Below are positions 1 to 5,974 of a DNA stretch of 23,651 bases, piece by piece. A model generated the notes under the pieces. It was not told where the DNA came from. It saw only the letters and a program-made list of their open reading frames with translations, and made no database searches. Origin of the DNA: JAENVT01 sp031370825 (lineage in GTDB: Bacteria; Actinomycetota; Acidimicrobiia; Acidimicrobiales; Ilumatobacteraceae); NCBI GenBank assembly GCA_031370825.1, contig JANMRB010000005.1, forward strand, positions 1 through 23,651, written 5' to 3'. The number at the start of each line of letters is the position of its first letter. Positions within the stretch are counted from its first letter, which is position 1. Position numbers and translations under genes: made by a program.

Positions 1-1250
1 CGAACGCCACGCGCTCGACGAGTTCGGCGATGAAGTCCGGAATGCGCACCGTCGTGCCGCCGCGGGCCGTCCACGCTTCGACGTCGGCACGGATCGGTTC
101 GGGCACAGCAAGAGATCGCTCGCGCAGCAGCACCGGGCCACCGACGGCGTAACGGTGCCCGTCGATGACAGCTTCGACACCGCGCCCCGTGATCGCCCGA
201 AACTCGCCGGCAACCGCCAGATCGCCTCGTTCGCGCCGTCGACAGTGCGATGACGAGCGGGATCGCCAGTCCGAGCGCGTGTGGGCAAGCGATCACCAAC
301 ACGGTGACAGTGCTCGTGACGGCCTGGTTGACGTCACCGGCGACTGACCAGGCGACGAACGTGACGATCGCGGCAGCGGTCGCGATGTAGAACAACCACC
401 CAGCAAATCGGTCAGCAAGAACTTGGGCTCTGCTGTTAGAAGATTGTGCCTCGGCAACGAGGCGCTGAATCCCGGCGAGTGCGGTGTCGTCACCGACCGC
501 CGTGATCCGGACGCGAATCGAGGAGTCGGTCGACACGGTCCCGGCGACGACGCGGTCGCCCGTTCCCTTGGCGACCGGTTTCGATTCGCCTGTGATCATC
601 GATTCGTCGAGTTCGGCTTCGCCTTCCTCGATGATTCCATCCGCAGGGACTCGGGCGCCGGCGCGCACCAGCAATAGTTGCCCCGCGTGCAACTCGCTGA
701 TCGCGACGGTCCGGACCTGATCGCCGTCGACGACTTCGGCGTCGTCGGGCAACAGCGCGGCGAGAGCTGAGAGAGCACCTTGCGCTTGGCCGATCGCCTT
801 CATCTCCTGCCAGTGCCCGAGCAGCATGATCGTGACCAGCGCGGCGAGCTCCCACCAGAACTCGAGATCGAACCAGCCGAGACTGGATGCCATCGACGAC
901 GACCAGGCAACCGTGATCGCCATGGCGATCAGGAGCATCATTCCTGGGGCTCGGTCACGGAGCTCTGTGACCGCGCCCTTCAGGAACGGCCATCCGCCCC
1001 ACACGAACACGAACGTCCCGAACACGGGTCCGACCCACGCGACGCCGTTCAGGTCGTAGGCGAACCAGTCCATGATCATCTGGCTCGTCGCGACAACGGG
1101 GATCGAGATCAGCAGCGTGAGCCAGAACCGGCGACGAAACACCTCTGGGTCATGCCCTGCGTGCTTGTCGTGGCCGACATGCGCTGCGTGATGTGACTCG
1201 GGCTGCGCAACGTCAGGCGTGACGCCGCTGTGATGGTGATCGACGTGCAT
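1..1250 (-). pseudogene. copB: CopB-type copper-translocating P1B ATPase, partial and internally deleted
   Basis: The frame opens at ATG 1250 with a His-rich N-terminus, then membrane segments, the actuator-domain motif ITGESKP, and the membrane metal-site motif CPH at residues 322-324 (IACPHALGLAIPLV). CPH rather than CPC marks the CopB subgroup, which exports copper across the inner membrane. Right after LSTAR (residue 340, about positions 231-240) the sequence jumps to nucleotide-binding-domain text (FRAITGRGVEAVIDG, AVGGP) in a different frame. The stretch between, which in this family holds the phosphorylated DKTGT motif and about 100 residues, is absent. The protein as written cannot be phosphorylated. 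The original frame stays open to the window edge without a stop. The last ~45 bases read IPDFIAELVERVAF, which fits a magnesium-chelatase-like ATPase better than CopB. Either a real deletion pseudogene or an assembly artefact. The family call is firm; the cause of the break is not. Confidence 0.85.
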
Positions 1251-1260
1251 GACTGCCAGT

Positions 1261-1277
1261 ATACCCCCTAGGGGTAT
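1261..1277. promoter_or_regulatory. CsoR-like operator upstream of the copper ATPase
   Basis: ATACCCCCTAGGGGTAT has perfect 7-bp arms (ATACCCC/GGGGTAT) around a 3-bp spacer, and lies 10 bp before the ATPase ATG at 1250. Inverted repeats with ATACCC-type A/T ends and a G/C core are typical of copper-sensing CsoR repressors, which release DNA when they bind Cu(I). Function is inferred from this form and from position. No csoR gene is in the window. CsoR relatives (CstR) sense persulfide and control rhodanese genes, so the neighbouring rhodanese makes either variant possible. Confidence 0.7.
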
Positions 1278-1281
1278 CTGT

Positions 1282-1977
1282 TCATCGGCCGCCGTCGCTC
1301 TGGCTGGCAGCGCTTCGGTTCGAACCCTCTTCTTGTCGTCGTATCACGCCCAGCAGTCGCCCTTCGGGTGTGGTCACGATCATTGCTTTGATGCGGTGCT
1401 TCGCCATGCGGTCCAGAAGTTCGTCGAGGGGTTCGTCGGCGCGCACGGTTGCAGGACCGGGCCGCATCACAGCTTCGACAATGGAATCGGGTGCGGAGGC
1501 GAGCTCCTTCGGACCGAGCCGGCCCAACACGATTGTGTGTTCGTTGACGACCACACACCCCTCGGGGTCTTCGGGCGAGGCCACATTGCCGACCAACTCA
1601 GCGGGTCCGCACGTGACGACATCTGTGTGTAGTGCATCCAATGCGCGAGGCTCAGCTGGCTCGCTGCGTACTGTTGGCTGCCCGGCCGCCAGCCAATCGG
1701 CTTTACCGAGCGTGTAGTCATAGGCCTGAAACCCGAATCGTTCGAGCCGCCACGCGGCTCGCGGTGACAGGTCTCAAAGCCCATCCCAGCAGTACACGAT
1801 GACTGGGCGTGTGCGGTCGAGGGTGCTGGCCGCGGAGGCGGTCAGCGACCTGAGCGGGAGATGGATGGCGCCGGGGAGATGCTCCTCTTCATACTCGTCG
1901 GCCGGCAGAACCTCCACCAGCTGCGCGCCGCGTGAGACCAAGTCGACGAGTTCATCTCGCCCGATTGGCGTCGGCAT
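1282..1977 (-). CDS. Rhodanese-CBS fusion protein with an in-frame TGA
   Basis: Start ATG 1977 follows an AGAGG ribosome binding site. Residues 1 to about 100 form a rhodanese domain: LPGAIHLPL, then VIVYCWDGL carrying the catalytic cysteine, then SPRAAWRLERFGF and YDYTLGKADWLAAG. The C-terminal part (from about residue 115) resembles CBS repeats (VVVNEHTIVLGRLGP; ELLDRMAKHRIKAMIVTTPEGRLLGVI), which usually bind adenine nucleotides. A TGA (1776-1774) separates YCWDGL from DLSPRAA. The same reading frame continues on both sides with conserved rhodanese and CBS text, so there is no indel. From memory, related proteins have Cys at this position (YCxDxxCDLSPRAA). The TGA is therefore a Cys codon mutated to a stop, a sequencing error, or a selenocysteine codon. 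Without readthrough only a 67-residue fragment is made. Likely handles sulfane sulfur in metal or persulfide stress. Confidence 0.75.
1744..1760 (-). other. bSECIS-like hairpin just after the in-frame TGA
   Basis: On the transcript, GAGCCG-CGTGG-CGGCTC forms a perfect 6-bp stem with a 5-nt loop. The loop begins 19 nt after the TGA and has G as its second base. The general bacterial SECIS model asks for a short apical loop with G in its first two positions, 16-37 nt from the UGA. This hairpin fits, but GC-rich coding sequence makes such stems common by chance, and the bases also encode the conserved rhodanese residues RAAWRL. Confidence 0.3.
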
Positions 1978-2005
1978 CAAGGCCTCTTCATCCCGGGGTG
2001 ATTGT

Positions 2006-2288
2006 TCATGACGTCAAGACTCTCACGAGTTCGGCTACGGAGGGAGCGTGATCGCCGTTGTACAGGCGGCATGCGAATCCCGTCGTCCCGGTCGGAAACG
2101 GGTCTGCGCCGTCGATCAGAATCGTCGGCGAACCGGCGAAACCGACCTGTTCTGCCTCCTCGGGCGAATCAACGCGGCGAAGCTCGATCTCGTTGCGAGC
2201 GCCGGCCAACTGCGCGGCCTCCACCACCCTCTCACGCGCCAGTTCCCAGTTGGGACAGCCGTCGAAGTAGAGGATGGTGATTTGTCAT
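2006..2288 (-). CDS. Thioredoxin-like small protein, start codon not in frame
   Basis: About 92 residues in one frame: ITILYFDGCPNW, with a single thioredoxin-type Cys (C-P-N-W, no second Cys), then VGFAGSPTILIDGADPF with the cis-proline of the thioredoxin fold, and a C-terminal FACRLY Cys. This pattern matches short thioredoxin-family proteins often found beside mercury and other metal resistance genes. The frame has an upstream stop (2287-2285) and no ATG, GTG or TTG before GTG 2227, which would remove the first strand and the Cys. ATG 2288 sits in another frame one base away, so a one-base slip or error just after it would restore a normal N-terminus. Ends 28 nt before the rhodanese start, so probably co-transcribed with it. 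Confidence 0.65.
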
Positions 2289-2331
2289 TGTTTCGGAATG
2301 CACCTTCCATGTGGGTGAAGGTCAACGTAGC

Positions 2332-3264
2332 TCAACCGGTGGACATTGCCTGATTGAGCAATGCGATCGACGTGGCGATCGACTTCTCGAGGTTGCCGGC
2401 CGGATTGTCACTGCCGAGCCCGTCGGGGCTCACCGTCATGGAAATGATCGCTCGATCGACTTGTATCCAGACGCTGTGAAAGAGCCGAGTGCTTGAACCG
2501 GCGCCAGAAGTCAGGGTTTCCATGCCGAAGTCGACCTGCCGGTCGCCGTGTGCAGCGGGTGGAGCGATGTTGAAACCACTCGTTGACGGCTCGGTACCGG
2601 GAAAGCCGATGCGGCTAGCCGCGTCCCATGTGGCGAAGTAGCAGTCCGGGAAACCAGGGGCAGCGATGCTGTCCATCACGTGCGATGCGGCATCCTTGCT
2701 CGAGTAGATCGTCAACTCTTCACCGATGACCTGGCTTTGCACGTTGATGAGCGATGTAATGGCTCCCGCAGCCGTTGCTTTCAGCGAATGAGCGGCGGCG
2801 GTGTACTCCGCGCATTGTGGCTGTGCAGCGAACAGCTCCCGAAACTCCGCCCACGACAACGGGTCGACCGGCAATTCCGGTGTCCATCCAGGGCCGAGCT
2901 GATCGACGCTGATCAGCGCGGCCCTGGCGATGGCAAAGTCAGCACTGTTGTCGACCGGTGCGGTGGTCGAGCTTCGGTGGTTGACGATGACCGCGGTTAC
3001 ACCGGCGGCGACGATCACAGCGGCGGCGATTCCTACTAATGCCCGGGTACGCGGGGCACCGGAGCGGGATCGGTTGACCTTCTTGAGCACGGTGATCTCC
3101 TGTGGTTCGTCAACGTCGTCGCTGGCGCCGAGTTGTTGGTCAGATGAGGTGACGTCGGGAGCGGCGAGGTCGGCGAGCAGTTGGGCGCGCAGGCCCTCGC
3201 GGAAGCTGGGCGCTGGCTGGTAGTCGAGGTCCTCGAAGACCGCTTGCAGTGGATGACGTGTCAT
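2332..3264 (-). CDS. Membrane-anchored sigma-factor partner (putative anti-sigma protein)
   Basis: 310 residues: a cytoplasmic N-terminal part (1-74), one transmembrane segment at about 75-94 (ALVGIAAAVIVAAGVTAVIV), and an extracytoplasmic domain of about 215 residues with two or more Cys. Its ATG overlaps the end of the ECF sigma gene by 4 bases, so the two are translationally coupled. Gene order and topology are those of a transmembrane anti-sigma factor. The N-terminus lacks the HxxxCxxC zinc anti-sigma motif, so it may be a different anti-sigma class or a sigma-dependent envelope lipid- or ligand-sensing protein. The outer domain is not a family I recognise. Confidence 0.7.
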   Translation of the reverse strand: MTRHPLQAVFEDLDYQPAPSFREGLRAQLLADLAAPDVTSSDQQLGASDDVDEPQEITVLKKVNRSRSGAPRTRALVGIAAAVIVAAGVTAVIVNHRSSTTAPVDNSADFAIARAALISVDQLGPGWTPELPVDPLSWAEFRELFAAQPQCAEYTAAAHSLKATAAGAITSLINVQSQVIGEELTIYSSKDAASHVMDSIAAPGFPDCYFATWDAASRIGFPGTEPSTSGFNIAPPAAHGDRQVDFGMETLTSGAGSSTRLFHSVWIQVDRAIISMTVSPDGLGSDNPAGNLEKSIATSIALLNQAMSTG

Positions 3265-3851
3265 GACTGGGTCTCCCGAATGCTGCGAGCAAGTGCCAGC
3301 CGGGCTCGCGCCAGGAGCGATTCCGTGGCGTGGACCGAGCGGCCGATTTCCGTGGCGATCTGGTCGACAGAGAGGTCGTCGAGGTACTTCAGCACCAATA
3401 CAAGGCGATGGCTTGGAGAGAGGTCTCGGAGAAGCGCGACGACGCGGGCCGGATCAACGTCTTCGAGCTCATCGAGTCTGTCGTCCTCGTGGCCGATCCC
3501 ACCTGACCACGCCAACGCCAAGCGACGCTGCTCGCGTGACGTGCTGCGGAAGTGATCGATCAGCTTGTGGCGGGCAACGCCCATCAGCCAAGGCATGGTC
3601 AGCGACCCGGCCCGACCGTCGCGGACTGCGGTGACCACAGACGCGAAGGTCTCCTGTGTGAGGTCTTCGGCCAAGGCCCGGTCGCCGAACACCGCCGCGG
3701 AGAGATAGCGGTACACCTCAGCGAACGTTTTGTCGTAGAACGCAGCGAACGCGTCCGGCGATACCGCCTGGCGATGAGCATTCGCTGCTGCCTCCATGCT
3801 CCTTCTTCGTACTGCGAACTCACGATCCGTCGCGGGTGAGGGATTTTCCAC
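3261..3851 (-). CDS. ECF-type RNA polymerase sigma factor
   Basis: 196 residues with sigma region 2 (FYDKTFAEVYRYL, DRALAEDLTQETF, WLMGVARHKLIDHFR) and region 4 (LRDLSPSHRLVLVLKYLDDLSVDQIATEIG followed by the helix-turn-helix SVHATESLLARARLAL). ECF sigma factors redirect RNA polymerase to stress promoters when released from a membrane partner. GTG 3851 gives the full open frame. ATG 3797 is an alternative: an AAGGAG precedes it, but at only one base distance, which is too close to favour it. Divergent from the methyltransferase with only 37 bp between. Start choice is uncertain; family is firm. Confidence 0.88.
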   Translation of the reverse strand: MENPSPATDREFAVRRRSMEAAANAHRQAVSPDAFAAFYDKTFAEVYRYLSAAVFGDRALAEDLTQETFASVVTAVRDGRAGSLTMPWLMGVARHKLIDHFRSTSREQRRLALAWSGGIGHEDDRLDELEDVDPARVVALLRDLSPSHRLVLVLKYLDDLSVDQIATEIGRSVHATESLLARARLALARSIRETQS

Positions 3852-3888
3852 ACGGACCCGGAGACGATCCCATCTAGCCTCGCGCCCA

Positions 3889-4626
3889 ATGAGCGACGAG
3901 TGGGCCGCCCACGAACTGTTCGACGAGGACTACCTCCATTTCTACTCGCCGATGCTCACCGACGAGGTCAGCGACGCGCAGGCCGCGCGGATTTGGAACC
4001 TGCTTGGAGTCGCTGAAGGGGCTTGCGTGCTTGACCTCGCGTGTGGCCATGGGCGAATCGCGAACCGTCTCGCGCAACGAGGAGCAGTCGTCACCGGCCT
4101 CGATGCGACAGCGTTGTTCCTCGATGCTGCAAAGCGCGATGCCCTGAATCGCCAGGTCACGGTCGAGTACGTCGAGGGAGACATGAGAGCGATCCCATGG
4201 GTGGATCGTTTTGACGCAGTGGTGAGCTGGTTCACCGCCTTCGGGTACTTCGACGACGACCAGAACCGCGACATGCTCACCGGCATCCGCCGTGCTCTGC
4301 GCCCTGGCGGGCGCTTCTTGGTGGAGCTGAACCACAAGGACGGAATGCTGCCGGTTTGGCTGCCATCCAGCATCCAGAGAATCGGAGGCGACGTGCTGAT
4401 TGATGAGCGGGTCTTCGACTCGCTCACTGGCCGGGTCAACACGAACCGCATGATCGTGCGCAACGGCGAGGTGCGTCACTTGTCGTTCTTCGTCCGAATG
4501 TTCAGCTTTACGGAACTCCGGGACTGGCTGCTTCAGGCGGGCTTTCGCACGGTTACCGGGTTCGCCGGGGACGGTACGGCTTTGACCGCTACGTCACGAC
4601 GGATGATCCTCGTCGCCGAGAAGTAG
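3889..4626 (+). CDS. SAM-dependent class I methyltransferase
   Basis: 245 residues from ATG 3889. Motif I is VLDLACGHGRIA (47-58), the acidic ribose-binding residue follows in VVTGLDAT (D72), then EGDMRAIPW (motif II region) and LRPGGRFLVEL (post-III). This is the Methyltransf_11/25 fold. The substrate cannot be told from sequence. The larger open frame upstream of 3889 runs into the sigma-factor gene on the other strand and lacks family similarity. The last 38 bases overlap the 3' end of the TetR gene on the opposite strand. Confidence 0.85.
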   Translation: MSDEWAAHELFDEDYLHFYSPMLTDEVSDAQAARIWNLLGVAEGACVLDLACGHGRIANRLAQRGAVVTGLDATALFLDAAKRDALNRQVTVEYVEGDMRAIPWVDRFDAVVSWFTAFGYFDDDQNRDMLTGIRRALRPGGRFLVELNHKDGMLPVWLPSSIQRIGGDVLIDERVFDSLTGRVNTNRMIVRNGEVRHLSFFVRMFSFTELRDWLLQAGFRTVTGFAGDGTALTATSRRMILVAEK

Positions 4627-5269
4627 GGCGAGCTGATGTCGAAAAGCCATGCAGCAGCGTGTCGACCACGTTGGTGGCGAACTCGTCGTTGAGCTCTCCG
4701 CCGAACATGAGCCGGAAGTACACCGGTCCGACGAGGAGCTCGGTAGCGATGCCCACTTCGACGTCGGACCGGAGGTCGCCGCGTTCGATGCCACGGGCGA
4801 TGACAGCGGCGATCTCGGTGCGCCGAGCCTGCACAACGGTCGCGCGGAACGGATCGCCGAGAGCGGGATCTACTGCGATGTGTGACAGCAACGCTCGAAT
4901 GACTGGACCAAATGCGCTACGCGTCAGACCGCGGATCGCGTTGTTCACGGAAGCTGTCAGCTCCGCGCGGGTGTTGCCGGTGTCGTCGATTGCGATGTGC
5001 GGCGATGCGAGCTCCAGCAACAGCTCGAGAGCAAGTTCCTCTTTGGATGCCCATCGTCGATAGATCGTCGACTTGCCGACGCCAGCTCGGGCTGCAACGT
5101 GTTCGAGGTGAAGGTCCGCGAAGCCGTGCTCGATGATCAAGTCGCGCGTCGCATCCAGGATCGCGCGGTGCACCTTGTCGCTTCGCGGACGGCCCGGGCG
5201 TGTGACCGATGTCTGCGACGGATGGCCCTCTGAGACAGAAGTCGCACCCCGGGAATCGCTCACCAGCAT
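4589..5269 (-). CDS. TetR/AcrR-family transcriptional regulator
   Basis: 226 residues from ATG 5269. The helix-turn-helix is at about 50-75 (FADLHLEHVAARAGVGKSTIYRR, in the usual TetR place near the N-terminus), after GRPRSDKVHRAILDATRDLI. The C-terminal ligand and dimer domain (about 90-215) fits the TetR_C family. The frame is open for another 83 codons upstream, but that part covers the divergent small gene and its promoter and has no TetR similarity. Divergent from the CxxC protein at 5315, with a 16-bp dyad between the two starts, so autorepression and control of that gene are likely. Confidence 0.9.
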   Translation of the reverse strand: MLVSDSRGATSVSEGHPSQTSVTRPGRPRSDKVHRAILDATRDLIIEHGFADLHLEHVAARAGVGKSTIYRRWASKEELALELLLELASPHIAIDDTGNTRAELTASVNNAIRGLTRSAFGPVIRALLSHIAVDPALGDPFRATVVQARRTEIAAVIARGIERGDLRSDVEVGIATELLVGPVYFRLMFGGELNDEFATNVVDTLLHGFSTSARPTSRRRGSSVVT

Positions 5270-5274
5270 TATGA

Positions 5275-5290
5275 TACGCAACGTACCGTA
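5275..5290. promoter_or_regulatory. Candidate TetR operator in a divergent promoter region
   Basis: TACGCAACGTACCGTA reads as TACGnnACGTnnCGTA, so 12 of 16 positions are dyad-symmetric around a central ACGT. It lies 5 bp upstream of the TetR ATG (5269) and 24 bp before the small gene at 5315. Position and symmetry are seen; binding by this TetR is inferred. Confidence 0.55.
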
Positions 5291-5314
5291 ACTCTGCAAC
5301 GAAAGGTTCGAACA

Positions 5315-5578
5315 ATGCAAGCTCAACAAGAAGCTCTCACCGCCACACTCGAAATCATCGAACAAGCGGGGCGTGACCAGCCATATTGCACGACGTGCGG
5401 CCGACCGAACAATGCGGTCGCTCGCGACGGCGTCATCTGGATCGAATGCCAGGGTTGGGCCGACCGCAAATCGCTCATCGCTCGGGTCCTCTTCGCCACA
5501 GCCGTGCACACCCGGCACCAGCTGGTCGACGAGCCTCCCAGCGTTCCCATCCCGGAGCCCTCATCACACTTCAACTGA
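5315..5578 (+). CDS. Small CxxC zinc-ribbon-like protein, unknown function
   Basis: 87 residues. ATG 5315 is preceded by GAAAGG (5301-5306) at good spacing. The only recognisable element is YCTTCGRPNN at about 24-33 followed by IWIECQG near residue 45, giving CxxC-x(n)-C, which suggests a zinc knuckle with one ligand missing or supplied by another residue. The C-terminus is proline-rich and ends SSHFN. No membrane segment or signal peptide. Divergent from TetR over a shared dyad, so probably its regulatory target. Codon use and the ribosome site support a real gene. Confidence 0.65.
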   Translation: MQAQQEALTATLEIIEQAGRDQPYCTTCGRPNNAVARDGVIWIECQGWADRKSLIARVLFATAVHTRHQLVDEPPSVPIPEPSSHFN

Positions 5579-5591
5579 CACAGCCGGCCGG

Positions 5592-5858
5592 CTACCGGAC
5601 TATGAAGTTGTGCTCACCGAGCAGAGATTCGTCGATGATCTTGACACCGGTCACGACTGCCGCCGGGGGACCCACCCGCATCCACGAAACGATTCGTTCG
5701 ACGGCGTCAGGTTCACCTTCCAGCGCGGCCTCGACGGTGCCGTCGTAGTTGTTTCGTACCCACCCGGCGACACCCAAAGCGCGAGCTTCACGTTGACAGC
5801 TCTGCCGGAAGAACACGCCCTGGACGCGGCCTTCGACGATGACGCGTCGCCGGATCAT
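5592..5858 (-). CDS. acyP: Acylphosphatase
   Basis: 88 residues, normal for the family. Acylphosphatases hydrolyse acyl phosphates such as 1,3-bisphosphoglycerate and carbamoyl phosphate. The signature VEGRVQGVFFRQS carries the phosphate-binding Arg18, and GWVRNNYDGTVEA carries the catalytic Asn36. ATG 5858 begins MIRRRVIVEG, as in relatives; the open frame continues upstream to 5951 without similarity. It faces the CxxC gene tail to tail with a 13-bp gap and is divergent from the permease. Confidence 0.92.
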   Translation of the reverse strand: MIRRRVIVEGRVQGVFFRQSCQREARALGVAGWVRNNYDGTVEAALEGEPDAVERIVSWMRVGPPAAVVTGVKIIDESLLGEHNFIVR

Positions 5859-5974
5859 GTATTGAGTTTCGCAGCGGTGAGTGTGGCTAGCACCCTCGTG
5901 GGACACCAGGCTGCGCACTCGACCCACGTGGTCGGCTGTGGTCAAATGCATCGGTGACCGTCACAAGGGTCTGG

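Noticed and set aside
5270..5518. Longer TetR start at 5518
   Set aside because: The added 83 residues cover the divergent small gene and the dyad; the HTH is at the usual distance from ATG 5269.
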